Positions 42,121 through 54,535 of a stretch of 64,000 nt of DNA are shown in pieces. Position 1 is the first letter of the stretch; each line of letters begins with the position of its first letter. The DNA lies in NCBI GenBank assembly GCA_905221605.1, contig CAJNDS010000587.1, positions 28,501-92,500 on the forward strand, written 5' to 3'. The notes under the pieces were generated by a model. It worked only from the letters and a program-made list of their open reading frames with translations, did not search any database and was not told where the DNA came from. The DNA is from Symbiodinium natans. Its lineage: Eukaryota > Sar > Dinophyceae > Suessiales > Symbiodiniaceae. The translations under genes and the position numbers were made by a program.

Positions 42121-42879
42121 AACACCCTATAGAACCCTATAAAACCCGAAAAACCCGCCCTAAACCCTAAACCGTAGACCGTAAACCGTAAACCCAACCG
42201 CCACAGGCCCGCGCGTCTCGGTGTGGCGGCGCCATGCCCCCGCGACGGCTCTGGAGCTGGGCCAGGGGGCCCTGAGTTCGGGGTTTGGGGTTTAGGGCTT
42301 AGGGTTTTGGGTTGAGGGTCGTTTCAGACATCGTGAGGCCGAAAGCTCTGGCTAAACCCGAGCTACGTCGCAAGCTCTTAAGCCTCTGGGTAGGCCCTGT
42401 TGGGATATGTAACCTCTTCTTGGGTTTAAGAGGAGTATCTGTAGGACCTAAACCCTAAACCCTAAACCCTAAACCCTAAACCCTAAACCCTAAACCCTAA
42501 ACCCTAAACAGGGCCATCCTGGTGACCAAACCGATGCTGCCCGCAGATCCCAAGGTCCTCCGCTTTGGACGGGCGCCGACGCCATCGCAGCGCTGGGCAC
42601 TCAAGAGCCAACCGAACCCGGTTTAGGGTTTAGGGTTTTGGGTGTTGGGTTTTGGGTTTAGGGTTTAGGGCTTAGGGTTTAGGGTTTAGGGTTTTGGGGA
42701 GTTGAAGAGTTTCAGGGCTTAAGGTTCAGAGCTTTGGGTTTGAGGGTAAAAGGGTTCAGGGGTGTAAGGGTAGAAGGGGATAAGGGTTTAGAGCTTAAGG
42801 GCTTTTTGAGGGTGTAGCGGTTTAGGGTTCAGCGCGCAACGCTCATGTAAGAGCTCTCGGTGCAGATGTGTGTGCGTGT

Positions 42880-45330
42880 GTATATGCATATATATATATA
42901 TGCTCACCCCCCCCCCCCCCCCAATGGACCAACCGCGAAATGGAAAAGAAGTCCAAAAGTCCAAAAACCCAAAAGACCAAAATTCCAAAAACCCAAAAAT
43001 CCAAAAACCCAAAAATCCAAAAATCCAAAGTTCTCCGGACAATCTCCCAGGAAACTTTGGATTTTGGGATTTTTGTGTTTTTGGATTTTTGGAGTTTTGG
43101 GTTTGTGTTGTTTAATGTTGTTTTGTTTTTTTTTGTGTTTTTTGTGATTTTTTTGAACTTTTTTGCACTTTTTGCACTTTTTTGCACTGTTTTGCACTGT
43201 TTGCACTTTTTTGTGTTTTTTCTAATTTCGCAATGTTTTTGCAAATGTTTGTCCTCTTGAATGTGCTTTTTCCAATCCAAAAATCCAAAAACCCAAAAAT
43301 CCAAAAATCCAAAGTTCTCCAGCCAATCTCCCAGGAAACTTTGGATTTTTGGATTTTTGGATTTTGGGATTTTGGGATTTTGGGATTTTGGGATTTTGGG
43401 ATTTTTGGATTTTTAGATTTTTGGATTTTTGGATTTCGGGATTTTGATGATTTTTCATATTCGAGGTTCTCCTTGTTTTTGACTTATAAGAGGGCGGCCA
43501 TTCACATGTACACTTGTCAGAATTTCAAATACGTCCAGACTACTCAAAACGTGACTGAAAATCCCAAGTAGCCTGCTCAAAGAGCCAATAAGATGCTGAA
43601 ATATCCTGCTCAAAAAAGCGATTAGAAGCGTTCAAGAAAGCAGTAGGGCTTAGGTCCAGTCTCCGGCTAGTGAACTACTTGGAATCCTGTTCAAAAAACT
43701 AAAGCACTCGTATCACAAAGTAAGGGCTTTCATAAGATATAACATTTTCTAAACAGCAGGTACTAGGATCCCAGAATGGTTCTTATTGAAGAAATGATAA
43801 TTCAGCTTCTTTCAGATGCACAAAATTAGATATTGGCAAAAAATAGGCTTTCTTTGTTAAAGCCTCCTTAGCAAAGCCCTGTGCATAACACATGTACGTG
43901 TTTACCTCAGTGATTTGAAAAACTAAGACTTGACATGGTTCTCATATACGGAAACAGTATAATCAAAACCTTCTAGAATATGCCATTTAATATCCTGTGA
44001 ATTTAGTGTTCACGTTTCGAGTTCTTAGGATGCCATTGAAACTCTGATAAGGGTACCTTTGAAGGGCCTCCCTCTTATATACATGAGATACTTACAGGGG
44101 CTCCATATGCAAGATTATAGAATAAGAGTTCAACCGAACCTCATAGCATGAAATGCCCGCCCTGCAAATGAACGGACACTTCACTTCCATAGGGGAAGTC
44201 CCTGACCCTCGAGTGGACAGTGCACTAGCCGTATATTGGGCCTAAGCCCTATTACTGTCTTGAACGTAGGATATTTCGAAATCTCATTGGCTTTGTGAGC
44301 AGGCTACTTAGGAGTTTAATGATACAGCCTTCAATCGAGGACGTAGTTAAGACGTTAGTCAGATTCGAGCAGGGTTTACTGTAATAATCACAGGTGGGCA
44401 ACTCAATATTAAGAGCCTGAATTACAGGATCAGAAAACTCAAACACTCGTTGTCGCAAAGTCAGGGTGTTCGTGACACATAACCTTTCTTAAACAGCAGG
44501 TACTAGGATCCCAGAATGGTTGTTCTTGGAAAAATGATAATTCAGCTTCTTTTAGATGCACAAAAATAGATATTGGCAAATATGGGCTTTCTCTGCTAAA
44601 GCCTGCTTAGCAAAGCCCTGTGCATAGCACATGTACGTGTTTACCTCAGTGATTTGAAAAAGTAAGACTTGACATGGTTCTCATATACAGAAACAGCATA
44701 ATCAAAACCATCTAGAATATGCCATTTAATATCCTGTGAATTTAGTGCTCACGTTTCGAGTGCTTAGGACGCAATTGAAACTCTGATAAGGGTGCATTTG
44801 CATGGCCGCCCTCTTATAAGTCAAAAAAGGAGAACCTCGAAGGTGAAAAATCTTCAAAAACCAAAAATCCAAAAATCCAAAGTCTCCTGGGAGATTGTCC
44901 GGAGAACTTTGGATTTTTGGATTTTGGATTTTTGGGTTTTTGGATTTTTGGATTTGAAAAAGCACATTCTAGAGGACAAATATTTGCAATAACGTTGCGA
45001 AATTAGAAAAGGCACAAAAAAGTGCGAAAAGTGACAAAAAAAGTGCAAAAAACTGCAAAAAAATGCAAAAAAACACAAATAACACAAGAAAGGACAAAAA
45101 GCACACAAAAAAGCACGAGAAAAAAAAAAACACAAAAAACACAGTAAGCACAAAAAGCACAAAGCAGTCGACAGGGAAAGCATGGCAGGGTACAGTGTCT
45201 CGAGAACCTTGGACATGTCGATGTGGGTCCATTGGGGTTGGAGGTTGGTCCATTGGGGGGGGGGGGGGGCGAGTATATATATATATATATGTATAAATAT
45301 ATACATATAGACATATACATATATATGTAT
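42880..45330. mobile_element. 2.4-kb foldback element with long inverted arms
   Basis: The left arm (about 42880-43520) begins TATATATATGCTCACCCCCC and CAATGGACCAACC. The right arm (about 44800-45330) ends GGTTGGTCCATTGG, then G-rich and GAGTATATATATA. The arms share mirrored blocks: CCAAAAATCC repeats around TTCTCCGGACAATCTCCC, a TTTTTTGCAC-rich stretch, GAGGACAAA and CTTATAAGAGGGC. The interior is AT-rich and holds a direct repeat (43701-44080 and 44440-44820). I see no transposase frame; the Lys/Gln/Pro and Phe/Trp/Gly frames are low-complexity translations. Confidence 0.85.
43701..44820. repeat. Diverged about 380-bp direct repeat inside the foldback
   Basis: Copy 1 is 43701-44080 and copy 2 is 44440-44820. 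They share CAGGTACTAGGATCCCAGAA, TAATTCAGCTTCTTT and TGTGCATA-CACATGTACGTG. By eye they are mostly identical, with scattered substitutions and small indels. Copy 2 runs directly into the right arm, while copy 1 ends in unrelated sequence. Confidence 0.85.
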
Positions 45331-46617
45331 ATTCATACATAAAAACTTTGCAGTCGTTCCTAACAAGCCCAAGCCCCAGTCGATCCCACCTTGAGGCACC
45401 GTAAACCCTTAGCCCTACCCTAAACCCTATAAACTCATACTAGCCCTAAACCCTAAACACTATAAACTCTATACTTGCCCTAAACCCTAAACCCTATAAA
45501 ATCTCTAAAACCGGATAAGCCCGAAGCCCTAAGTCCTAAGCTGCCCTAAACAGCCCTGGGCCCCAGTTGAGGCCTCGGCTTCTGGCGTTGGGCTTCCAGC
45601 AGCCTCCCAGAAGATGAGGCGGTTCAGGGTTTAGGGTTTAGGGTTTAGGGTTTAGGGTTTAGGGTTTAGGGTTTAGGGCCAGGCACCATTGGGGGGGCGG
45701 CTTCAGGGTTGAAGGGTTCACTTGTTGAGGGGTCTCTTTTGGTTTGATGAGTTTAAGGGTGTTCGGGTTTAGGGTTTAGGGTTTGCTGCAATCTTGCGCA
45801 GAGGCTGCGAAGGTTAGAATGCAGACTAGGCTCGAAAGCTTCGTGCAATGCCATGAGCAGCCCTGGGCGATGTGGAGGGCCATCTAACATGTTCATCCCA
45901 CCCCAGGCCGTCTCAGGCGGCAAAACCACCCTAACCTTTTCCTTTTCGGGTTTACGGAGGCCAGCTCAGGGGTCCAGGCTGAGCTGGCCAAGCAACCAAG
46001 GATTAGGGTGTAGGGATGAGTTTTTCAGGGTTAAGGGTCTGCGGTATGAAGTGTGAGAAAGAACCTCTTGCTCATGAGATGGGTGGGGGAACAAACGGCA
46101 CACCAGGCGAACGGGCGTGCCGACAACTTGGGCGAAATTGAAGCAGACAAGTGTGAGAAGTGAGAATGGCGCACAGCGCAAGCCGGGGTGTGGGGTTTTG
46201 ACTTGAGGGTTGATGGATTAAGGGCTTTGGGGTTTGGGCTGCAGGGCGCTGAACCTCGAAGCCCTCAAGCCTTAAGCCCTCAAGCGCTTCAGCCGGCTTT
46301 GTTGGGCGGTCGGAGGGCTTGGGCTTCATGTAGGGTTCAAAGCTTTGCCAGCGAAGGGTTTAGTTGGAACGCTACACGACCCGCCTCGACCTGGGCCTGC
46401 CCGGCGAGGCAACTTTTAGGGTTTAGGGTTTAGGGTTTAGGGTTTAGGTTTAGGGCCTTGAGAGGCTTTGTGCAATCATTCCCTTTTGGGGATGCGGTTG
46501 TAACAGTCTCATGTACGGACCTGTCACCCACGTGTGAAAGGGGGAAAACAAGAAGAGCAAGGGTACCAAACAAAGGGGTGCAAATCTGTGCAGCCGGTGT
46601 TGGAGAGGGGCCCTGAA
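45331..46617. other. Spacer with short telomere-like patches
   Basis: CCCTATAAA-type sequence (45415-45505), TTTAGGG units (45627-45680) and TTTAGGG (46419-46450). The unique part 45830-46410 is GC-rich and open in several frames on both strands. None shows a recognisable domain. Confidence 0.5.
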
Positions 46618-46960
46618 CCCCAAACCCTAAACCCTAAACCCTAAACCCTAAACCCTAAACCCTAAACCCTAAACCCTAAACCCTAAACCCTAAACCCTAA
46701 ACCCTAAACCCTAAACCCTAAACCCTAAACCTCCCTGCTCCCCGTGGCAGCCCCAATGTCAGGATGCCGCGAGTCGGGATGCAGCAGTACTGCCGGCATG
46801 ACCTTGAGTGCAATGTGAGAAGCTGGGGAGATCCCTAAAACCTGGTTTAGATGTTTTGTTTAGGGTTTAGGGTTTAGGGTTTAGGGTTTAGGGTTTAGGG
46901 TTTAGGGTTTAGGGTTTAGGGTTCGGGTTTTGGGTTTAGGGTTCAGGGTTAGGGCTTGGG
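46618..46960. repeat. CCCTAAA array then inverted TTTAGGG array
   Basis: About sixteen CCCTAAA units (46622-46730), a 120-bp unique spacer, then TTTAGGG units (46859-46921) and GGGGCTT/GGGGTTT variants. Confidence 0.92.
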
Positions 46961-47387
46961 GCTTGGGGCTTGGGGTTTGGGGTTTGGGGTTTGGGCTTGG
47001 GGTTTGCTACAGGGCTTCTTGTGGGGGCTTACGGGTTTACAGGGCTTCGGGGAATATGCAATGCCACCGAGTTCGGGGGGTTCTGAATTGCAGTTTTTCA
47101 GTCCGCACAACCTGACTTCTAAACCCCAAACCCGAACTGTAGTAAAGCCTAAACCCCTAAACTCAACCCCAAAACCAAAACCCTAAGGATAACCCTAAAC
47201 CCTGCAAACCCCAAAACCCTGCAAACCCCAATTCCCAAACCCTAAACCCTAGACCGCAGGAGGGGTCTCAGCCACTTGGAAGCCCTTTTGACTTAGAAAG
47301 TCTACTTAGTATGCCCCAACTTAGTATGCCCCAGGCACCCTTTTATAACCCCCACAACCCACCTGACTAACCCCACTGACCAAGTCC

Positions 47388-47475
47388 AAATAGCTTCCAG
47401 CAGGCACTCTTGAGTGCAGCTGCCTCCGCAGGCACGTCCAGCGCCACTTGCCCGATGGGGAGGGACTTGAAACAA
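47388..47475 (-). CDS. Possible minus-strand exon
   Basis: On the minus strand one frame reads CFKSLPIGQVALDVPAEAAA, then LKSACWKLFGLG, in unique sequence next to GGGGTTT-type repeats. The composition is protein-like. There is no start, stop or domain evidence, so it is only a candidate. Confidence 0.2.
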
Positions 47476-47859
47476 GGTTTAGGGTTTAAAGTGTAGGGTT
47501 TAGGGTTTGGGGATTGGGGTTGTTTGGCGTTTGGGGTTTGGGGCTTGGGGCTTGGGGTTTGGGGCTTGGGGTTTGGGGTTTTGGCGTTCAAGGTCTAGGG
47601 CTTAGGCCTTAACCTTTCGGTGCCATTCTTAACCAAAGTTCGCGGCTCTCGAGGCACTCCGGGAAAATTCTGATACTCCATGAACCCCCAAGCTGTAAGC
47701 CCCAACACACCCCCAAACCAACCTCACACGAAACAGGGTTTATATTACTGTTCTTGGTGAGTGTATATAGGTGAGTGTATATCTTTGGCGTCCTTTTGGG
47801 GATATAAGGAATCTAAACCGTACTTCATATAAGCCAGAATGCCCCGCCTGCCTGAAAGC

Positions 47860-48420
47860 TTGGGGTTGAGGGTTTAGGGTTTAGGGTTTTAGGGCTTAGG
47901 GTTTGGGGTTTGGGGTTTAGGGTTTAGGGTTTAGGGTTTAGGGTTTAGGGTTTAGGGTTTAGGGTTTACGGCCCAGAAGTCCCCCAAACTGCAAAATCGA
48001 TACCTAAAACACCCCACAACTTGACCGGCGCTGGAACTTGAAAGCCGCACTACACCCCTGAATGTACCCTGAAACCCTAAACCCTAAACCCTAAACCCAA
48101 AACCTCAACCCTAAGCCCCAAACCCTAGACGAAACCGTAGACCCTAAACCCTAAACCCATAAACACAAATCCCGAAACCCTAAACCCCAAACCCCGAACC
48201 CCAAACCCTAAACCCTAAACCCTAAACCCTAAACCCTAAACCCTAAACCCCGGCTGAGGCGTCGATCTCCGCGCGGCCTGAGAAAGCTGGTGAGCCGACG
48301 GCCGGCGGATTGGGGTTCCGGGTTCCGGGTTTAGGATGTAGGGTTCAGCGCCTAGGGTTTAGGGTTTAGGGTTTAGGGTTTAGGGTTTAGGGTTTAGGAC
48401 TTCGGGTTTAGGGCTTGCGG
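47860..48420. repeat. TTTAGGG, CCCTAAA and mixed arrays
   Basis: TTTAGGG units at 47870-47968, mixed CCCTAAA/CCCCAAA at 48070-48250, TTTAGGG at 48353-48400. Unique GC-rich spacers of about 60-100 bp lie between them. Confidence 0.88.
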
Positions 48421-48506
48421 TTTAGGGTTTAGAGCTCACGGTCTAGGGTTTTCTTCTTGCCAACAGTCTAGTTTTGTATGCATGCGATCGGTAGGCTTTC
48501 TATTTG

Positions 48507-48611
48507 GGTAGTTCCGAAAATAGGGGTACCCCTTGCACCTTCCCCAAATAGAATAGAATCCCCAAAAAGGGACCCCCAAAAGAGGTACCCCTACTTTCGG
48601 AAACCCCCATT
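48507..48611. mobile_element. MITE, family I, clear copy
   Basis: GTTCCGAAAATAGGGGTACC is mirrored by GGTACCCCTACTTTCGGAAAC. The loop contains AATAGAATAGAATCCCC and GGGACCCCC. It is the best-preserved member in the window. Confidence 0.78.
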
Positions 48612-49179
48612 TTGAGCACAGGTCATCAATATGAGGGCCAGTAAAACCATGAAGAAATGGAGGGCCAGGTAGGGCTTAGGGTTTAAGGAACCCTACAACC
48701 TAAACCCTACACCCTACAGATCCTAGATCCTTATCCTCCGGCTTGGGGACCCCAGCAACTCACCCCGCCATGAACACGAACCTGGGGGGTTTAGGGTTTC
48801 GGGTTTAGGATTCAGGGCTTTTCGCTCTGCAGCAGTTGGAGGTGTAGGATCATGAATATCATTACTTACTACTGGCCCGGAATCCTCACCCTCCCTCCGC
48901 ATGAGATTGGGGGGTGGAACACACCCTTGGCGCCGGGTTCGGGTTAGAGTTTAGGGCTTAAGGTTTAGGATGTCGGGTGGGTGGGGTTCAGGGGCTTAAG
49001 GTTCAGGGCTTGGGGTTGGGGGCCTTAGCGTCAAGAGTCCCGGCAGGAAGCTCTTCTCGAAACGGCAGCCAGGAGAGCTTGGGGGAAGACGGCTTGGGCG
49101 GGGGGGGGGCTTAGGATAACACTCTAAACTGGCCCGAAACCCTAAGCCCTGCCTGAGCCCTAAACCCTAAACCCTAAAC

Positions 49180-49440
49180 CCTAAACCCCAAACCCCAAAC
49201 CCCAAACCCCAAATCCCAAACCCCAAACCCCAAACCCCAAACCCCAAATTTAAGAGCCTCCGGCTCAAGCCGCCGCCCCCGCAGGAGAACAAGTTTAAGG
49301 TTGGGGTTTGGTGGATTGGGTTAACCCATCCAACACGCCGCCAGGGTCGGCGGACCCCAAACCCTAAACCCCAAACCCCAAACCCCACACCCCAAACCCT
49401 AAACCCTAAATCCCAAACCCTAAACCCTAAACCCTACTCT
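49180..49440. repeat. CCCCAAA arrays around a duplicated 30-bp motif
   Basis: CCCCAAA units occupy 49186-49245 and 49355-49400. Between them, 49246-49275 is identical to 35425-35454 (AAATTTAAGAGCCTCCGGCT and CAAGCCGCCG), a sequence that reads KFKSLRLKPP in the candidate exon there. Confidence 0.8.
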
Positions 49441-49799
49441 CCATCACGAACCCGGAGGCCAAAAAGAAGCTAGCATATGCCGACGCCCATGTGGGGGGGT
49501 TGTCTGGTTTATGGTTTCGGGTTTCGCAAATCAGTAGTCCCTTTTTGGTAAATCCTTATGAAGGGAAGGGGTTCTACCAAGTTTGGGGTTATTCCAATGA
49601 GGGGGTCTCCTCGTTTTGGGAAACTCCTACAATATCCCCAAACATTGCCACCCCCCCTGAAAAGGTTAGCTCCTGCCACACTCAACTCTACAGTGCATGT
49701 GCAAAAATATGGACCCTATGTCTGTCATATGACGATAAAACCCCAAAGCCTGTGACAATGAGACAACCCTAACATCCCTAAACCGGAGCCAACCCTAAA

Positions 49800-50280
49800 C
49801 GACCCTGGGCCCTGAGCCCTTACAACCCTAAACCCTAAATCCTAACCCTAAACCCTATAAACCCTAAGCCCTAGACACTAATCTTCAACCCTAAACCCAA
49901 AACCCTACACCCCAAACCCGAAACCCTCAACCCGCAACCCGAAAGCCTAGACCCTAAACCCTAAACCCTACACCCTGAACCCTAAACCCTAAACCCTGGA
50001 CCCTAAACCCTAAACCCTAAACCCTAATTAAACCCTAGACCCTAAGCCCTAAACCCTAAACCCTAAACCCTAAACCCTAAACCCTAAACCTAAACCCTGA
50101 GCCCTTCAGGGTGGACGCTCTGAGCCTCGCGCGCTTCAGTAGCGGCCTCGCCGGCGGGGCTCCAAGCGCCGAGGCGTCCCGGGTTTAGGGTTTAGGGTTT
50201 AGGGTTTAGGGTTTAGGGTTTAGGGTTTAGGGGTTAGGGGTTTAGGATTTAGGGTTTAGGGGTTGAGCGTTTAGGGTTTC
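49800..50280. repeat. Degenerate CCCTAAA array and TTTAGGG array around a GC-rich spacer
   Basis: Degenerate CCCTAAA, CCCTGAA and CCCTATA units fill 49810-50100, and TTTAGGG units 50181-50250. The spacer 50106-50180 reads VDALSLARFSSGLAGGAPSA and then EAS without a stop in one plus frame, and could be a small exon. Confidence 0.75.
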
Positions 50281-51099
50281 GGGTTTCGGGTTTCGGGTTT
50301 GTTTGAGGGCTTGGGGCACAGCTTGCATGTAGCAATGTAGGGGTAGTTGAGGCTTGAGGGCGCAGGTCAAAGAAACCCGGCCCCTAAAACGCCCCCCCCC
50401 CCCCAACTCCCAACAATTCCCAACCAAACCTACACCGGCGAGTCGCCCTAAACCCCAAACCCCAAACCCCAAACCCCAAACCCCAAACCCTAAACCCTAA
50501 ACCTCAATATTTTTGCTTGCAGGCAGCCCAAGCCACGGCCACTGGCATGGCCGCCGCCGTTCGGGGCGCGACAGGTGCGCAGCCGGGGGGCGGAGAGCAC
50601 TTAGGGTTTAGGGTTTAGGGTTTAGGGTTTACGGTTTTCGGGTTTCGAGGGCTTTTGGGGATGTATGGGTTTGGGGCTTATCAGATTAGGGAAGGTTAGC
50701 GGGTTTTTGCTGTCTGAGGGCTTTTAGGGTTAAAGGTTACCTACCGAAATCGTTTGTCGCTGTCTTCGCCCAACCCTAAAGCGCCGGGTCGTTGTTAAGC
50801 GGCACAGCGGCATGGAAATAAGCAGCTGCCGGGTTTAGGGTTTAGGGGTTTAGGGGTTTAGGGTTTAGGGTTTCGGGTTTAGGGTTTAGGGTTTAGGGTT
50901 TAGGGTTTAGGGTTTAGGCCTTACGCTTTTGGATCCTGGCGGTTCAAGGTTCCCTTATAAATCCTAGGTGGGATAAGGGGGGGGCGGGGGGCCCTTAGAA
51001 GGGAATCCTTCTCAACCCTCTTCTGGCTCTCCCTTAAACAGGGACCTTACTTCAGAGGGTCTATATCCCCAAGGGTCCCCCTAATCCTATTCCGTAATA

Positions 51100-51160
51100 A
51101 AGTAACCAACCCAAAAAATGGGTGCTTCTTAGAATATGTTCACTGGGCTACCGCCCCCCC
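51100..51160. mobile_element. Right half of a family A introner
   Basis: AAAGTAACCAACCCAAAAAA and TTCACTGGGCTACC match the right half of family A. The left part is replaced by GGGTCCCCCTAATCCTAT from the unclassified element at 40925. A poly-C run follows directly. Confidence 0.55.
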
Positions 51161-51746
51161 CCCCCCTCCAAGTTCAGGGCACATACTTGCGGTTTAGGGT
51201 ATAGGGTTTAGGGTTTAGGGTTTAGGGTTTAGGGTGTAGGGTTTAGGGTGTAGGGTTTAAGGTCTGTGCTCCAAGAAGCACAGCTCCCGGCTCGAAAGCT
51301 TCCTCTATCGGCTTTTGCTGTTTGGGGGGGGTGAGGTTTGCACGAGCCCTAAACCCTAAACCCTATAAACCCTTAACCCTCAACCCTAAACCCTAAACCT
51401 TAAGGTGTTTTTGCGACGACCTATTTGTCCCTTATCGGAATTGATTGCTGTGGTCGCGGTGGAGAATGTCCACCCAAAAGCCAAAAAGTCGAAAAGTGCC
51501 AAAAAGTCCCGTCAAGTGCGAACAGCTCCGCGGGATTCGAAAAGTGCAAAACGTCTGGACATGAGCGCAAAAGCGCCCCCCCCCCCCCTCCCCCACAAAA
51601 AAAGGGAAAGTGCCCAGGATGCGAAAGTCAACGACTTGTGTTCGAGTTCTGACTTCTCACGTTGTTTTGCGCACTTCTCCGGCTACGGTTTTGTATGTAT
51701 GGCTGGCGGCGAGCTAAGGAAGGCATGCGCTCCATTCTGTCATATG

Positions 51747-51850
51747 GGGGTTTCCGAAAGTCGGGGGTACCTTCTTGAGGTCCTTCTTCTACGGGGACCC
51801 TACTATTTGGGGATCTATTTTAGGGGTCCCCTATTTCCGTAAACCCCCAC
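51747..51850. mobile_element. MITE, family I
   Basis: GGGTTTCCGAAAGTCGGGGG and TACC are mirrored by GGTCCCCTATTTCCGTAAACC. CTACTATTTGGGGATC is in the centre. Confidence 0.7.
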
Positions 51851-51902
51851 ATTACCAGTAGGCTCGGAGTACAGCCCTAAGGTTTGACCACAGATCGACA
51901 TA

Positions 51903-52115
51903 CTCGGAGGTTCATGGTGCGTATGAACCAAATAACTGTACTTACAACCCTACTTAGAACCATCTTCGGGCACTTAAGGGGCTTATAAGTGGATGAAAAG
52001 TACCGTTATCCTAAACCCTAAACCCGAAACCCTAAACCCTAAACCCTAAACCCTAAACCTTTTTAAGCACAGGTTGTAATTGGTTTATACTAACAAGTAC
52101 CATGAACCTCCGAGT
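51903..52115. mobile_element. MITE, family F, invaded by a CCCTAAA array
   Basis: CTCGGAGGTTCATGGTGC is mirrored by AGTACCATGAACCTCCGAG. About six CCCTAAA/CCCGAAA units (52013-52060) lie inside one arm, between GTACCGTTATC and TTTTTAAGCACAGGTTG. Confidence 0.72.
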
Positions 52116-52196
52116 ACTTGGCAGGACGTGCTTCGAGCGACGAGAGGCTTCCTCAGCTGATCTCGGATTTGGGCTTGCTGTGCTCAGAAGCTGGGG

Positions 52197-52570
52197 TTTA
52201 GGGTTTAGGGTTTAGGGTTTGGGGTTTAGGGTTTAGGGTTTAGGGTTTAGGGTTTAGGGTTTAGGGTTTAGGGTCCGGCTGACACGTGTTACAGGTTTTA
52301 GGGGTTTAGCGCCCTCGGCCCTGAAAGCCCTGCACCTGGTACTCATCCCTAAAGCCCTGAACCCTTGTAAGGGTTTAGGGTTTAGGGTTTAGGGTTTAGG
52401 GTTTAGGGTTTAGGGTTTAGGGCTGGTACTTGGAGGTTCATGGTACCTTTTAACCAGTTATAAGTTATAACTGCACTTATAAGCCAGACTCTGAAGTGCC
52501 GTAGTGTGGTTATTGGTTATAAGTACAGCTATAAGTACAGGTCTAATTAGTTTACAAGTACCATGAACCG
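52197..52570. mobile_element. TTTAGGG arrays and a family F MITE
   Basis: TTTAGGG units at 52196-52273 and 52374-52422. Then a family F element at 52429-52570 with ACTTGGAGGTTCATGG and AGTACCATGAACCG. Its right terminus has diverged (CGGCGCC in place of TCCAAG). Confidence 0.7.
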
Positions 52571-52649
52571 GCGCCAGGTTACCGCCAGACATTTTGGAGA
52601 GGCTGCTCCATGAGCCCTGGCACTGCCAAAGGCCAGAATGGATTCAGCA

Positions 52650-53255
52650 TTCGGGTATGTATAGGGTTTAGGGTTTAGGGTTTAGGGTTTAGGGTGTAGG
52701 GTTCATTAGGGTTAGTAAGGGTTTCTAGTATCTACAGGGTCTACAGGGTCTACAGGGCTTATAGTAGGCTTATAGGGTTTCACAAGGCTTTGGGGGTCAT
52801 TTTGTGGGTTTCGGGTTCGGCTCGATTGGGCTTAGGGTTGCATGGCTTCGGGCCCAAAATATAAGAGGACTCTACCTGGGACCGCTAAGGCTGCACCCTT
52901 AGGGTGTAGGGTTTAGGGTTTAGGGTTTAGGGCTTAGGGTTTAGGGTTTAGGGTTTAGGGCCCTTTTTAAATTTCCTCCAAGGGAAGATAAGGGCCATAG
53001 CAAGAGTACGTTAAGGGAACTTCTTCGGGGCACATCCTTAGAGGTACGAGTCGAAATCCCTTGAAAAGAGCACTCCCCATCCCTTTCCAAATCTCTTAGC
53101 CAACCGCACACCCGAATTGGCTTTAGGGTTTCGGGCCTAAACCCTAAACCCTAAACCCTAAACCCTAAACCCTAAACCCTAAACCCTAAACCCTAAACCC
53201 TAAACCCTAAACCCTAAACCCTAAACCCTAAACCCTAAACCCTAAACGGGTTTAG
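52650..53255. repeat. TTTAGGG and CCCTAAA arrays with spacers
   Basis: TTTAGGG at 52666-52702 and 52905-52958, then about sixteen CCCTAAA units at 53139-53247, which end in a short inverted TTTAGAG. No gene is seen. Confidence 0.88.
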
Positions 53256-54172
53256 AGTTTAAGGTCTCTAAACCCGAGCCCTACAACCTTGCAGAGTCCA
53301 AACGAGGCTGTGGCTGCTCTCCGATGCGGCCCTGCCTGAATCTCAGGTAGCTGAGGAGAGGTCCAAGGGCAATATTTCTACTGGGATTTACAGGTTCGTG
53401 GTGAAGGCTTTAGGGTTGATAGGGGAATTATGAGTAGGTATTAGAGGGAAGTTATAGGGTTCTAGCAGGGTTTCAGAGGATAAAGGTTCGAGGAGGAGAG
53501 AAAGGCCCGAGCCCAATGGCTAACGAGTCAGCCACACCTCTGGTATGTCCTCTGAGGCCCAAGCCTCATGCCAAAACCTCAAACCCTAAGACCCTAAAGC
53601 CCTAAGCCTTCAAACCCTAAGCCCTAAACCCCAAAGCTCGCTACAGCAAAGCAAGCTGAATTCCCATTACTCAGGCCCTGGCTGGCTGTCCAGTGCCGAC
53701 ATTTCCAGGTGCCTGAACCCTAAACCCTAAACCCCCAAACCCTAAACCCTAAACGGTGGTTGCGACGGAGTTTTTGGTTGGCCTTAGGACTCAAATTGTA
53801 CTGGTTTAGGGCTGAGGGTTTAGGGTTCAGTGTAAAGGGTTTAGGGTGCAGGGTTTTGGCCTCTTTGGAGCCCACGCATGATACCTTTTTCTTGCGGTCT
53901 TCGGCGGCAGAGACGCAGGCTAGAGTGACAGTGCAAGAGGTGTTTGCAGTGCAGGGAGATAGGCGCCAAAGTTCAGAACCTAGCCCCTGCGCCAATCCAC
54001 CAGATCCGCAAACTCGGAAGCCTTGAGTCGAAATTCCAGAAATTCTCGATTTCGCTTGTGCATGCGGTTTGTCGGGCCGAACTGAATGCTCCGTAGCAGG
54101 GAATCAGGACTAACTTAGGTACCCTGTAAGCCCTTAAGGGGTCACATAGCTTCTCTTGGCTTTCTTCTGGCT

Positions 54173-54264
54173 GGCTCTTAGGACTTTAACCTTTTGGGTG
54201 GGTTGAAGAAACTACAGCAAGGAGCCTAAAAGTTACTTTTGGGAGCGGTAATTTCTCAGCCAAG
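54173..54264. mobile_element. Introner-type element, family J
   Basis: GGCTCTTAGGACTTTAACC to TTTCTCAGCCAAG. It shares GAAACTAC-AAGGAGCCTAAAA with intron 1 of the surface-protein gene. Exons around it were not recognised. Confidence 0.6.
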
Positions 54265-54433
54265 TTATGTAGGGTGCCTTATTCCTGCTAACAAGAAGAG
54301 CAGGCAAGGGGCGTGGGATTCGGTGCTGCCTTGCGTGCTTGAACCTATTCTGTTGCTGAGATTCTGTTCTCTCCACATGCAACAACCGTCTTGGTTTTCC
54401 AGGCCGAAGAGTCCAGCCAACACGGGGGTCGAC

Positions 54434-54535
54434 GTTTAGGGTTTAGGGTTTAGGGTTTAGGGTTTAGGGTTTAGGGTTTAGGGTTTAGGGTTTAGGGTTT
54501 AGGGTTTAGGGTTTAGGGTTTAGGGTTTAGGGGCC
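54434..54535. repeat. TTTAGGG array
   Basis: About fourteen pure units adjoin unique sequence on both sides. A CCCTAAA array in the opposite orientation follows at 54716-54780. Confidence 0.95.

Noticed and set aside
42788-45399. Several Lys/Asn/Gln or Phe/Leu/Trp-rich frames in the foldback element
   Set aside because: Low-complexity TCCAAAAA and TTTTTGCAC repeats read in several frames on both strands; no transposase motif.
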